A DNA stretch of 48,504 nucleotides from assembly GCA_030432255.1 (NCBI GenBank), contig JAUIHS010000030.1, forward strand, positions 1 through 48,504, given 5' to 3'. Each line of letters begins with the position of its first letter. Position 1 is the first letter of the stretch. Both the position numbers and the translations under genes were made by a program. This DNA is from Phycisphaerae bacterium. GTDB lineage: Bacteria; Planctomycetota; Phycisphaerae; Phycisphaerales; UBA1924. The notes beneath the pieces are model-generated. The model was not told the origin of the DNA. It searched no databases and worked only from the letters and a program-made list of their open reading frames with translations. Shown one piece after another: positions 8,049 to 17,050 of this stretch.

Positions 8049-10292
8049 ATGAAAGCTCAGGATCGAATCATCCACATCGTTGCGACGACAGGCGCAGCGC
8101 TCGCCGCGGCGACCCTGGTCGGCTGCAGCGGCTCGACCAGGACCGTCGAACCGACGCCGCGCGCCCACGTAACACCGCCTCCCTACCACGCTTCCGAGCG
8201 ACCGGTGCACCACCCCTTCGGCACAGCGCGCACACCGGATGCCGAACGCCCCCGCGTCGTCTCACGCACGACACTGAACCCGCCGCCGCCGCAGGCTGAG
8301 CCGGTGGAGCCCGGCATCTTCGGTGAGCAACCGGGAGAACTCATCCCCTTCAAGTACACCGCACGCGAAGCGGATGTCGGCGAAGTCATGCGCGTCATCG
8401 TCGGTGAATACCTCGGCATGTCCTACGCCCTGGATCCCAATGTTCGCGGCGTCGTCACCCTGGACATCGATGATGAACTGACACGCACCGACATCATCGA
8501 CATGCTTCACGGCATGGGCCTCCTCTACGGCTGGTCCATCGAGCGCCGCAGCGACATGCTTTACGTCAAGGCTGCGGGCGCCGGAGTCAAGGACGCCGGC
8601 GGCCTCGGCGCATCCAGCAACGCGCCGATCATGGAGGCCCGTGCCGCCATCGAGTCCGACCAGGTCGCCATCCGCGTGCGCCGTCTCAACCATGTCACCG
8701 CCGATGACATCACCAAGGTGCTCAGCCCGCTCATGACGCCCGGCGCCAAGGTCGCCGCCGTCGGGACCACCCTCGTCCTCGCCGACACCACGCGTCAACT
8801 CAACCGCATGTCGCGCCTCATCACGGCGCTGGACGTGCCCCCCTTCGCCGGTGTCGACATCTGGACCTACCAACTCGCGCACGTCGAACCGGAAGAAGCC
8901 GCCGAGTCCCTCAAGACCATCGCGGGTGGCGCCGGCATCACGACAGGATCGGATGCCACCGTCGCCTTCGCACCCATCAACGAAGCCGATCGCCTCCTCG
9001 TCATCTCACGCGATCCGACCCTCCAGGACCTCGTGCAGACGTTCATCGAGCAGGTCGACGTACCGGAGGGCTACGAGCAGCGACAGGCGTATCTCTACAA
9101 CGTGCAGCACATGGAAACCGCCGAACTTCACCAACTTGTGAAGGACTTCCATGTGGACATCATGGAAGACTCCAAGAGCGCCAATGCCGGCAACCCGCCC
9201 GATGGTGTGCGCATCGTCGTGGACGCCCGCCGTCAGCGACTCATGGTCCGCGCCACGCCACAGGAATGGACCGACATCCTCGATACGCTCCAGGCGCTCG
9301 ATACACCGCCCCAGCAGGTGCACCTCACCACCATCATCGCCGAAGTGCAGCGCACCGGCAGCCTCCAGTATGGCGTTGAGTACTTCCTGACCCAGGAATA
9401 CCAGGACTTCGGCACCATCGACTTCAGCGTCTCGCCCGGCCTGCCTCCCGCCGCCGCCGGCAGCATCTCCTTCGTCGGCACCGACGGCCTCGCCATCGTG
9501 CAGGCCCTCCAGTCCGAGGGCGATGTCAACGTGCTCCAGGATCCGTACATGTACATCGCGGACGGCGTACAGGGTTCCATCCAGGTCGGTGGTTCCACGC
9601 CCTTCGTCACCGCCGACGTCGACAGCGGAACCCAGACCAGCGGCAGCACCGGGGTCCGTCGAGAGATCGAGTACAAGGAGACCGGTGTGATCGTGACGGT
9701 ACTGCCGTCCATCAACGAATCCGGCCTCATCCACGCCAAGATCACCGTCGAGATCACGAATGTCGGCGCGCAGACCGATCTCGGCCCCGAGTTCACCACT
9801 CGGAAACTCGAAACCGAAGCCACCGTCCCACATGGACACACCGTGCTCATCGGCGGCATCATCAGCCGAGATCGCCGCAATTCCACCCGAGGCATTCCGA
9901 TCGCATCCGACATCCCGCTCCTCGGCGCCGCCTTCGACAATGTCGATGATCGCAGCGTCGATACGGAACTCTTCCTCGCGCTCACGCCGCGAATCGTGAA
10001 CGATCCGCTGAAGGCTCGCGCGGCCATCTCCGACTTCCTGAGCAGCGCTCACGGTGTGCGGAAGGTCCTGCATCGCTGGCACGAGGACCTGCCCAGCGGT
10101 GCGCTCAACAACATCCTCACGACCGAGGGTGATGCGGTGCCCGCTCCCGTCGAAGCGCCGAGACCCGCCCCGGTCGAGCCACCCGCGCCCGCCGAAGAGA
10201 ACTCCGAGCAGGTCTCCGATGCCCGCGCCACGCTCTTTCCCTGGCAACAGTTCTTCTTCCTGACGCAACTCCCCCTCAATGCCGACATGTGA
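8049..10292 (+). CDS. gspD: Type II secretion secretin GspD (predicted lipoprotein)
   Basis: The outer-membrane pore of the system. The start at 8049 is chosen because AGGAGG lies 7-8 nt upstream and the product then has a lipoprotein signal ending LVG|C (Cys26); an in-frame start 54 nt upstream has neither. The 747-residue protein has an N0-like domain (about 90-170), N1-N3 KH-like repeats to about 420, and a secretin core at about 424-650. The core carries the family signature VPHGHTVLIGGIISR near 593 and IPLLGAAF. The C-terminus adds about 100 residues, partly Pro/Glu-rich. Lipidated secretins that pilot themselves to the outer membrane are known (HxcQ of Pseudomonas), which would remove the need for a pilotin. 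None is seen here. Confidence 0.95.
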   Translation: MKAQDRIIHIVATTGAALAAATLVGCSGSTRTVEPTPRAHVTPPPYHASERPVHHPFGTARTPDAERPRVVSRTTLNPPPPQAEPVEPGIFGEQPGELIPFKYTAREADVGEVMRVIVGEYLGMSYALDPNVRGVVTLDIDDELTRTDIIDMLHGMGLLYGWSIERRSDMLYVKAAGAGVKDAGGLGASSNAPIMEARAAIESDQVAIRVRRLNHVTADDITKVLSPLMTPGAKVAAVGTTLVLADTTRQLNRMSRLITALDVPPFAGVDIWTYQLAHVEPEEAAESLKTIAGGAGITTGSDATVAFAPINEADRLLVISRDPTLQDLVQTFIEQVDVPEGYEQRQAYLYNVQHMETAELHQLVKDFHVDIMEDSKSANAGNPPDGVRIVVDARRQRLMVRATPQEWTDILDTLQALDTPPQQVHLTTIIAEVQRTGSLQYGVEYFLTQEYQDFGTIDFSVSPGLPPAAAGSISFVGTDGLAIVQALQSEGDVNVLQDPYMYIADGVQGSIQVGGSTPFVTADVDSGTQTSGSTGVRREIEYKETGVIVTVLPSINESGLIHAKITVEITNVGAQTDLGPEFTTRKLETEATVPHGHTVLIGGIISRDRRNSTRGIPIASDIPLLGAAFDNVDDRSVDTELFLALTPRIVNDPLKARAAISDFLSSAHGVRKVLHRWHEDLPSGALNNILTTEGDAVPAPVEAPRPAPVEPPAPAEENSEQVSDARATLFPWQQFFFLTQLPLNADM

Positions 10293-10701
10293 TCCGACAT
10301 CCCGGGTCGCCGCGCGATGTCGCGGCTTCACGCTGCTGGAAGCGGTCCTGTCGCTGATCATCCTGACGGCGGTGCTGTCCATCTGCCTCCAGATCCGCGT
10401 GCAGGGTGTTCACCAGGCCAACACGGTGGCGCGCATGCAGCAGGAGGATCAGGCGATCGAGGCGCTCTTTCAGCAGGCCATCCACAACGCACTGCCCGGT
10501 GAGGCGCCTCCGAACGAAAATGGCGTGCGCCGGTGGGAAGGGGAACACCTCGGAGCGTCCTACACCATCGAACGGCAGCCGGCCCGCATGGCCAACCCGG
10601 CCCTCGCGGTCGCCGGACCCGACGCCGCACCGACTGTCGAAGTCTTCGAATACACCATGACATGGGGTGAGACGACCACATCGTTCTACTGGCACCGATG
10701 A
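10279..10701 (+). CDS. gspI: Type II secretion minor pseudopilin, GspI-like
   Basis: The 140-residue protein has a prepilin leader with the site G|FTLLEAVLSLIILTAVLS, a hydrophobic helix, and a small globular domain, matching GspI in size and position after gspD. It overlaps the end of gspD by 14 bp. In known systems GspI forms the pseudopilus tip with J and K, which are the next two genes here. The exact minor-pseudopilin letter is inferred from gene order. Confidence 0.75.
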   Translation: MPTCDPTSRVAARCRGFTLLEAVLSLIILTAVLSICLQIRVQGVHQANTVARMQQEDQAIEALFQQAIHNALPGEAPPNENGVRRWEGEHLGASYTIERQPARMANPALAVAGPDAAPTVEVFEYTMTWGETTTSFYWHR

Positions 10702-11564
10702 CTCTCAGCGAGCGACACATCCCGAACCGCCGCCGCGCCTTCACGCTGCTCGAACTGCTGCTGGCCGTGACAATTCTCGCGTCCATCACAAGCCTCGTCG
10801 CGGTCACATGGGCGCAGATGAACGCATGGGCCGACGAGAGTGGCGAAGAGCATCGCCAGATGCAATTGCATCGCGCCCTCAAGTTGATGACCGATCAGTG
10901 GGAGGATCGACGCAGCACCACCGGCATGGGTGACAACACGCAGCGCATCATCACCGGTGATACCGGCATCGGATTCCTGACCGCCACGCCCATCCTCTTT
11001 CCCGACTGGCCCGTGGTCCGCGTCGGCTACCGCATCGAACCCGCCCGCAACCGTGCCCCCGGCGCAGCGCGGGCGTGGAACCTCGTCTACATCGAACAAC
11101 GCGTCGTCGAGTTCTCGAAACCGAAGGAAGATGAAGACAAGGACAGCGATGCCCGGAAGGAGCAGGACAAGCGACCCACGTTCGACGAAGTCTTCACCGA
11201 TGAGACGCGCATCGATCGATGGGGCAACGAACTGAGCCGCCGTATCATCCTGCTTGAGCAGTGCGACAGCCTGAGCATCGAACGCTTCGGTATCGCTGCC
11301 GACCTCTATGAGGAGGCCGGCATCGAGCCGCCGTCCACCGAGGACGACAGCGACGATGCACCCGATCGACTGGATCCCATGGACTCCGGTGCCATCGACG
11401 CCGCACGCAACGCCGGTGTCTCCGACGACGTCATTCGCACCGCCACCGAAATGCAGTGGCGTTCCCACGGCCGGTACGCCGGGTTCATCCCCGCCGTGCG
11501 ACTGGTCGGCAGCTACGAGGAGCGCGAATTCTCATGCGTGTTCGCCATCAGGGCTTTGCACTGA
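10698..11564 (+). CDS. gspJ: Type II secretion minor pseudopilin, GspJ-like
   Basis: The 288-residue protein starts at an ATGA overlap with the previous gene. It has a prepilin site following RRR-A|FTLLELLLAVTILASI; the residue before the cut is Ala rather than the usual Gly, which is uncommon but tolerated in some prepilins. The body is larger than typical GspJ (about 200 residues) and contains a charged Lys/Asp/Glu-rich insert near residues 140-160 and an Asp-rich loop near 215. The end overlaps the start of gspK by 31 bp. Assignment rests on order (I-J-K) and the leader. Confidence 0.75.
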   Translation: MTLSERHIPNRRRAFTLLELLLAVTILASITSLVAVTWAQMNAWADESGEEHRQMQLHRALKLMTDQWEDRRSTTGMGDNTQRIITGDTGIGFLTATPILFPDWPVVRVGYRIEPARNRAPGAARAWNLVYIEQRVVEFSKPKEDEDKDSDARKEQDKRPTFDEVFTDETRIDRWGNELSRRIILLEQCDSLSIERFGIAADLYEEAGIEPPSTEDDSDDAPDRLDPMDSGAIDAARNAGVSDDVIRTATEMQWRSHGRYAGFIPAVRLVGSYEEREFSCVFAIRALH

Positions 11565-12652
11565 TCCTCGTGCTCGTCGCGGTCGCTGCACTCTTCAGCA
11601 TCGCGATGTTCGCCGGATCACTCTCACGAACCACCGCGATCGAGGTCGCCGCCACGCATGCCCACGATGCGGCCTATCGCGATGCGCGCAGCGCCGCGGT
11701 CCTTGCCCTCGCAGGTCTCTACACCATCGACCCCGATGCGACGCTTGGATCGGGCGGTTCGGGATCAGGCGGTGGCGGCGGAGACGACGCCGAACCGGAG
11801 GCCGAGGACGCCCTCGATCTGCCCGAAGCGATCCGCATCCTGCTCGAGGAGTCCGGCGCACTCGATGAACTCGAAAAGAAGATCGAAGAGGCCAAGGAAC
11901 GCGATGAGGCAAACGTCGCCGCCGAAGGTGCCGGCGGACTCGGCGGGCGCGTCCCCGGCGGTGTTTCCATTGAAGCGCTGAAGATCGGCGGCCTGCCCAC
12001 CGCACCGGTGACCGTGTCCGTGCACGACAACACCTATCGTATTCACCTGACCGACGCCACCGGGCGCTTCGACATCAATCGCGCCGATGAAGCCTCGCTC
12101 AACCGCTTCCTGGTCGCCCACGGACTCAACGAACGCAAGGCCGCCGAAATCACCGACCAGGTCCTCGACTGGCGCGATGAGGATGACTTCGTCCGCAGCA
12201 ATGGCGCCGAGTCCGATGTCTATGAACGCTCAGGTGTCACGCCGCGAAACGGACCCATCCGATCCCCCGAGGAACTCCTCTTCCTCCCCGCCATGACCCA
12301 CGACCTCTACGAGCAACTGCACCACGACATCACCCTCGCCGGTGACGGTCTCATTCATATCAACAGCGCCTCCCGCGAAGTGCTCATGAGCCTTCCGGGC
12401 ATCACCCGGGAACTCGCCGACAACATCGTCAATACCCGCCGGGCGAAACCCTTCACCGAAGAGGACATCGAGAAGTTCCTGCCCATCGCCGCACGAGACG
12501 CTCGCGGCTTCCTCCGCGCAGCACCCTCCACCTACATCCGCCTGCGCATCGAGCAGATGCAGGAGGGACGCTCGGAACCCGTCTTCACGTTCGATGGCGT
12601 CGCTGCATTCTCACAACGCGGCCTCGCCGGACTCGGCATCCGACGCCACTAG
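11534..12652 (+). CDS. gspK: Type II secretion minor pseudopilin GspK
   Basis: The start at 11534 gives MRVRHQG|FALILVLVAVAALFS, a proper prepilin leader; the frame is open for 26 codons upstream, but that part only shadows gspJ. The 372-residue length and alpha-helical insert fit GspK, the largest minor pseudopilin, which caps the pseudopilus tip. Two helix-hairpin-helix-like segments are visible, as in the family: near residue 177 (FDINRADEASLNRFL, with DWRDEDD downstream) and near 284 (LMSLPGITRELADNIV). A Gly/Ser-rich loop near residues 72-85 is unusual. GspK typically lacks the Glu at +5, and here that position is also not Glu, which supports the call. Confidence 0.88.
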   Translation: MRVRHQGFALILVLVAVAALFSIAMFAGSLSRTTAIEVAATHAHDAAYRDARSAAVLALAGLYTIDPDATLGSGGSGSGGGGGDDAEPEAEDALDLPEAIRILLEESGALDELEKKIEEAKERDEANVAAEGAGGLGGRVPGGVSIEALKIGGLPTAPVTVSVHDNTYRIHLTDATGRFDINRADEASLNRFLVAHGLNERKAAEITDQVLDWRDEDDFVRSNGAESDVYERSGVTPRNGPIRSPEELLFLPAMTHDLYEQLHHDITLAGDGLIHINSASREVLMSLPGITRELADNIVNTRRAKPFTEEDIEKFLPIAARDARGFLRAAPSTYIRLRIEQMQEGRSEPVFTFDGVAAFSQRGLAGLGIRRH

Positions 12653-12679
12653 CACACCAGACCACTACGAAAGCAACTC

Positions 12680-13921
12680 ATGCGTATCCTGCCATTTCGA
12701 ACCACTGCCTGCCTGATTCGCGGCGACGACCTCGTCACCGTCAGCGTCTCGGGTTCTGCGCTGGGTGGCCGCGCCCGACCCGGCCCCGTCATCGAGGGCG
12801 CCCTCACGCGCCCGATCGATGAGGTCCGTGCAGCCCTGCGCGACCTCCCGCCGGGACGCATCACGCTGATCGTTCCGTCCACATGGTGCAGCGTGCGCCC
12901 CATCGCGCTGACGACGGCGAAGTGGGGGAGTGCCCGCGACGAGGTGCGCCGATCCGTGGAAGGGCTTCTGCCCATCGCCGCCGACGATGCCCTCGTCGGC
13001 CTCATGAATCGAGCCATTGATCCGGCAGTCGATTCCGAAGCGGCCGCGGGCTACCTCATCGGCACGGCCCGATCGCGCGTTCAGCCGTGGTGCGACTGCA
13101 TCGAGCAGGCGACCGGCAGGCGCGTCGAGACCATCATGTCCACGCACATGGCGCTGCTCGGCCTCGGACTCCAACATGAGCCGCTCGCAACTGTCGTCGA
13201 AGAGACCGGGCGAGGCCGGGTCTGTCACCGACTGCGTCACGGCCGCGTCGAAGCCCTCGAAGCACGGTGGGATCCCAATGCATCCTCCGGTGAGGTCATC
13301 GAACTGCCATCCGCAACGCCCGGATCCGATGGGCGCGCTATCAGCGCTGCCGACCTTGCCGTCGCCGGCGCGCTCGCATCCCAGGTGGGCGCGGGAGACC
13401 TTCAGCCACTCGCCGGCAAGTCGCGCAGCCTCGGACTGCCGTGGCTCGTGCCGGTCGCAGCGATCCTGCTTGCCGGCGTCGTCACATGGGCGTCCTTCCA
13501 GGTGATGGCCTGGCGCTACCAGGCGGGCACCGCACGGATCCAGGCCGAACGCGCCGCACTCGTCGCGGATCTCGAAGCCGTGCAGGCCGCCCGTGAAGAG
13601 ACCGGCCGCCTCATCCGCGCCATCGACAAGGGGGTGAACGAAGCTACCGCCGACTGGAAGCCGATCCTGCCGGTCCTGCACGCCGCACAGGTCTCGGTTC
13701 CGAAGGACGGGTTTCTCTATCGACTGGAAGTTCGACCGAACAGCGTGATGGTCTCCGGAGAAGCACCTCGTTACGGCGACGTACTCCAGGCCCTTGAGGA
13801 GGACGATCGCTTCGCGGACGCACATCTCCTGTACGCCATCTCAGTTGTTCCCGAGCGGGGTACTGAGAAGTTCGACATCGAAGCGCGCCGTGTCGACACC
13901 GGGAAGGTGGGCGTCCGATGA
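12680..13921 (+). CDS. gspL: Secretion assembly protein, GspL/PilM-PilN-like
   Basis: The 413-residue protein has a cytoplasmic N-terminal part (about 1-240) with the actin-like pattern of GspL/PilM, one transmembrane helix at about 253-278, then a coiled-coil region (about 280-320) and a small periplasmic ferredoxin-like domain. This is the layout of GspL, which recruits GspE to the membrane and pairs with GspM. Sequence is divergent, so the call relies on topology and on the next gene being GspM/PilO-like. The stop overlaps the next start by 4 bp (ATGA). Confidence 0.72.
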   Translation: MRILPFRTTACLIRGDDLVTVSVSGSALGGRARPGPVIEGALTRPIDEVRAALRDLPPGRITLIVPSTWCSVRPIALTTAKWGSARDEVRRSVEGLLPIAADDALVGLMNRAIDPAVDSEAAAGYLIGTARSRVQPWCDCIEQATGRRVETIMSTHMALLGLGLQHEPLATVVEETGRGRVCHRLRHGRVEALEARWDPNASSGEVIELPSATPGSDGRAISAADLAVAGALASQVGAGDLQPLAGKSRSLGLPWLVPVAAILLAGVVTWASFQVMAWRYQAGTARIQAERAALVADLEAVQAAREETGRLIRAIDKGVNEATADWKPILPVLHAAQVSVPKDGFLYRLEVRPNSVMVSGEAPRYGDVLQALEEDDRFADAHLLYAISVVPERGTEKFDIEARRVDTGKVGVR

Positions 13922-14517
13922 GCAACCGCAGTCGCACGATCATTCTCGCTCTTGTCATGGGTCTCCTCGGCCTGCTCGTCATCCTCGACCGCATGGGCGG
14001 TGGCGAAGAGGCAGAAGCGGAATCCACCGGACTGGCTTCGGCCCGTGACGCCTACGTACGCGAAGCGATGGCATTCCAGCGCGAACGCATTGACGTCGCC
14101 CTCCGAGATGATTGGGAACGCGTGCTCCTGGAGGCCCGGGAACGCCGTGCCGAACTCGACGGACTTCTGCTCGTCGGACAGACGCGTGAACTCGCGGCGG
14201 ACCAGTTGCGCAACCGCGTCAAGCAGGTCATGCGCGAACTGGGCCTGAATGAGAACAGCCTCACGACGAGGCAACTCCCGGTAATCGCGGACGAGGTTGC
14301 ACCGACCGACATCCAGGTGATTTCAAGCGAAATCCGCTTCATGCACTCGGATCCGGCGGTCATCTATCAGTTCATCGAGCGCCTGGAGAACCTCTCCGGC
14401 GTACGTACTATGATCTCTTCGGTGGAACTCGCCGGCCCCGGCCGTCGACTCGACCCGGCCGAGGTCGATGTGACCCTCACCCTGCATGCTTTGGCACTCG
14501 TCGGAAAGGAGGCTTGA
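13918..14517 (+). CDS. gspM: Secretion assembly protein, GspM/PilO-like
   Basis: The 199-residue protein has a short cytoplasmic N-terminus, one membrane helix (TIILALVMGLLGLLVIL, about residues 7-23), a long charged coiled-coil (about 45-110) and a C-terminal ferredoxin-like domain with the pattern YQFIERLENLSGVRTMISSVEL. This is the standard layout of GspM and PilO, the inner-membrane partner of GspL/PilN. It overlaps the previous gene by 4 bp, and the next gene begins 2 bp after its stop, with AAAGGAGG inside its last codons. Confidence 0.72.
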   Translation: MSNRSRTIILALVMGLLGLLVILDRMGGGEEAEAESTGLASARDAYVREAMAFQRERIDVALRDDWERVLLEARERRAELDGLLLVGQTRELAADQLRNRVKQVMRELGLNENSLTTRQLPVIADEVAPTDIQVISSEIRFMHSDPAVIYQFIERLENLSGVRTMISSVELAGPGRRLDPAEVDVTLTLHALALVGKEA

Positions 14518-14518
14518 G

Positions 14519-15682
14519 ATGGACTTGAAGAACCGGCGTCTCAGCCGACGACGCCTCGCCCCCGGCGGTGCCTCCGGCCCCGATCTCATTGCCTGGGCCA
14601 CCCGAATCGGCGCCGTGCTCGTCGTGCTTGCCACCGCACTCCTGCTCTTTGCGATCCTGCGACCGCTGGAGACCTTCGAGGGCGACGCCGCTCTCGCGGT
14701 CCTGCAGGTTCCCGAGATTGAGCCGGCGGCGGCGGAGAGCTGGGAAACGCGCCAGCAGATCGTCAACCAGTTGTCAGGCAATCGCTTCACCAACAACCCG
14801 ATGACCTGGGGCACGCGCATCGCGCTCGATCCCGGGAGCGAGGATGGTGACGGCGATGAGAAGGGTGCAGCGAAGGACTCGAAGAGCGAAGACAGCAAGG
14901 CAACCGCCGTACCCGGTCGTCCCGGCGAACGCGAGATCCGGATCACCGGTATCGAAGACATGCTCCCCGACACCGTGGATGCGCTCAACGCCCTCCGCCT
15001 CTCCGGTATCTACCTCGTCGACGGTAACGACCGACGCGGTTTCACCCCGGGTTCCACGCCGCAACTCGCGGCCCGCATCAACTTCCTCCATGCCAAGCGC
15101 GCCAGTTCAACCGCACCATTCCAGAGCATCACCGTCATGGAAGGCGATGTCTTCTACGACACCCATCTGAAGCAGGAGAAGTCGCGCGAGATCCCGTGGG
15201 AGGTCCTGGTCGTCGATGCGGATGCCGATCGTGTCGTCCTGCGACGAAACGACGACAACGTGATCCTCGCCATGTACGACGGCCTCCCGGTGCCCGCCAT
15301 CGTGCGCACGAAGATGCGCATGGATGACGATCGCGTCTTCTTCAAGCCCGAGGACGTCTACGTGTCCGGTGCATCCGTCGAGGAACTCGACAACCTGCTC
15401 GCGGCGCTGCGCAATGACGGCACGCTCTCTCCGGAGGATGAGGCCGAACTCGCCGCCCTCATGCGCGATCCGATGCACGGGCGCACAACCGTCGATACGC
15501 TCCTGCCGGAGTCCGATGATGCAACGGCCGAGGGTGGCAAGTCAGATGCACCACCGGACTTTCCGCCCGAACTCGCCAACGCAATCCGACACATGATGTC
15601 CGGTGGTGACCCCAAGGACCTCGAACGTGTCAATCTCGCCAACGATGAGCAGCCCGAGGACGACGACCAGGACAAGGAGTAA
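14519..15682 (+). CDS. Inner-membrane protein at the end of the secretion operon, possibly GspC-like
   Basis: The ATG at 14519 is preceded by AAAGGAGG, which decides the start over an in-frame codon 33 nt upstream. The 387-residue protein has a basic N-terminus, one membrane helix near 34-50 (VLVVLATALLLFAI), an Asp/Lys-rich linker near 105-130, a beta-rich central domain (about 135-285) and an acidic C-terminal region ending in DDQDKE. GspC has the same broad topology (one TM, a periplasmic homology region that contacts GspD), and no other C candidate is present. I see no clear PDZ or HR signature, so this is a position-based guess. Confidence 0.5.
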   Translation: MDLKNRRLSRRRLAPGGASGPDLIAWATRIGAVLVVLATALLLFAILRPLETFEGDAALAVLQVPEIEPAAAESWETRQQIVNQLSGNRFTNNPMTWGTRIALDPGSEDGDGDEKGAAKDSKSEDSKATAVPGRPGEREIRITGIEDMLPDTVDALNALRLSGIYLVDGNDRRGFTPGSTPQLAARINFLHAKRASSTAPFQSITVMEGDVFYDTHLKQEKSREIPWEVLVVDADADRVVLRRNDDNVILAMYDGLPVPAIVRTKMRMDDDRVFFKPEDVYVSGASVEELDNLLAALRNDGTLSPEDEAELAALMRDPMHGRTTVDTLLPESDDATAEGGKSDAPPDFPPELANAIRHMMSGGDPKDLERVNLANDEQPEDDDQDKE

Positions 15683-15696
15683 GGCACTCGAGTGCC
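15683..15696. promoter_or_regulatory. Perfect 14-bp palindrome between operons
   Basis: GGCACTCGAGTGCC starts directly after the stop of the last secretion gene and ends 6 bp before the ATG of the iron-sulfur subunit gene. No T-tract follows, so it is not a standard terminator. It could be an operator for the molybdenum-hydroxylase genes or a weak hairpin. Confidence 0.45.
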
Positions 15697-15702
15697 CGCC
15701 AT

Positions 15703-16173
15703 ATGCCGCAGATTCAGCTCACACTCAATGGATCGCCCGCAACGGTCGACTACGAACCGCACCATCGCCTTCTCGACACGCTCCGCTATGGGCTGGCACT
15801 GACCGGGACCAAGGAAGGGTGCGGCGAGGGTGAATGCGGCGCCTGCACCGTTCTCATCGACGGGCGACCCGCCAACAGTTGCCTCGTCCCCACCTACCAG
15901 GCGCGCGGATGCGATGTCAGGACCGTTGAGTCCATCCCGGCCGAGACGCTCCGCCCCCTCCTCGAATCCGGAGCAACACAATGCGGCGCCTGCACGCCCG
16001 GTGTCGTGGTGACCAGCGCATGGGTGCGCTCCAACCCGGAACTCATCGAAACACACACCCTGCGGCAACTCATGGCCGGTAACCTCTGCCGCTGCACCGG
16101 GTATGACGGCATCATCGACGGCGTGCAGCAGGGCCTCGACATGGATGCAGAGTCGCGGGGAGCGAAACCATGA
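15703..16173 (+). CDS. Molybdenum hydroxylase iron-sulfur subunit (CoxS/XdhC type)
   Basis: A 156-residue subunit carrying two [2Fe-2S] clusters that pass electrons from the molybdenum site to FAD. The plant-ferredoxin-type cluster is bound by Cys40, Cys45, Cys48 and Cys60 (CGEGECGAC), and the second by Cys94, Cys97, Cys129 and Cys131 (CGACTPG and CRCTGY). Length and motifs match the small subunit of the xanthine dehydrogenase/CO dehydrogenase family. It overlaps the FAD-subunit gene by 4 bp. The substrate cannot be told from this subunit. Confidence 0.95.
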   Translation: MPQIQLTLNGSPATVDYEPHHRLLDTLRYGLALTGTKEGCGEGECGACTVLIDGRPANSCLVPTYQARGCDVRTVESIPAETLRPLLESGATQCGACTPGVVVTSAWVRSNPELIETHTLRQLMAGNLCRCTGYDGIIDGVQQGLDMDAESRGAKP

Positions 16174-17003
16174 ACGCGGACGCTGGCACGATTGCCATGC
16201 CCGACACGATCGATGAAGCGCTCGATGCCATGGCCGCCAACCCGGATCTCATCCCCGTTGCCGGCGCCACCGACCTCTTCGTGCACTGGCCGGAACACCT
16301 CGAGGCGCACGAACGCAGCTACCTCGACCTCTCGCACCTCCATGAACTTCGCGGCATCACGTTCACCGAGGAGACCATCACCCTCGGCGCCGGTACCTCC
16401 TACTGGGACGTGATCCGCGATCCACGATTCCGCGATGAACTGCCCATCCTCGTCAACGCAGCACGCACCGTCGGGGCCGTGCAGATCCAGACTCGCGGCA
16501 CATGGGCCGGCAACATCGCCAACGCGTCGCCCGCGGCCGATGGCGTCCCTGCACTCATGGCGTGCGATGCCACCGTACACCTCGCATCAGCCGCTCGCGG
16601 CGAGACCACCGTCCCACTCGCGGATTTCTACCTCGGCTACAAGCAGATGCGCCGCGAACCCGATGAACTCATCACACGAATCACCCTGCCACGCCGCGCG
16701 TACGACTTTCAGTACTTCGAGAAGGTCGGCGCCCGTAACGCCCAGACCATCGCGAAAGTCGGCGTCTCGATGACCCATGCCGCTGAGTCCGGCTGGCGCA
16801 TCGCCGCCGCCAGTGTCGCCCCCGTCACGCTGCGCTGCCGCAACCTCGAGGCGCAACTCGATGACGAGGGCAGGCCAGCCTCACCTGACGACTTTGAGTC
16901 AGCGCTTCAGGCAGACGGCGTTGCTCCGATCGACGACATCCGGTCGACCGCCGCATACCGCAGCAAGGTCATCGCCTGCATCATCTGGCATGCGTTGGCG
17001 TAG
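16170..17003 (+). CDS. Molybdenum hydroxylase FAD-binding subunit (CoxM/XdhB type)
   Basis: The 277-residue protein matches the medium subunit of the xanthine dehydrogenase family. The N-terminal FAD-binding motif AGATDLFVHW lies near residue 31, and a second, TWAGNIANASPAADG, near 111, corresponds to the usual T-x-GGN-x-A motif (here AGN). The C-terminal domain shows the CO-dehydrogenase flavoprotein pattern, with AAYRSKVI near the end. The start overlaps the stop of the iron-sulfur subunit (ATGA). The expected large molybdopterin subunit gene does not follow: the next gene is a convergent regulator. The enzyme is therefore incomplete in this window. Confidence 0.92.
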   Translation: MNADAGTIAMPDTIDEALDAMAANPDLIPVAGATDLFVHWPEHLEAHERSYLDLSHLHELRGITFTEETITLGAGTSYWDVIRDPRFRDELPILVNAARTVGAVQIQTRGTWAGNIANASPAADGVPALMACDATVHLASAARGETTVPLADFYLGYKQMRREPDELITRITLPRRAYDFQYFEKVGARNAQTIAKVGVSMTHAAESGWRIAAASVAPVTLRCRNLEAQLDDEGRPASPDDFESALQADGVAPIDDIRSTAAYRSKVIACIIWHALA

Positions 17004-17050
17004 GCGATCTCGCGGGAATCTCGTATCGCGTTTCCCGGATCCCGAACGCA

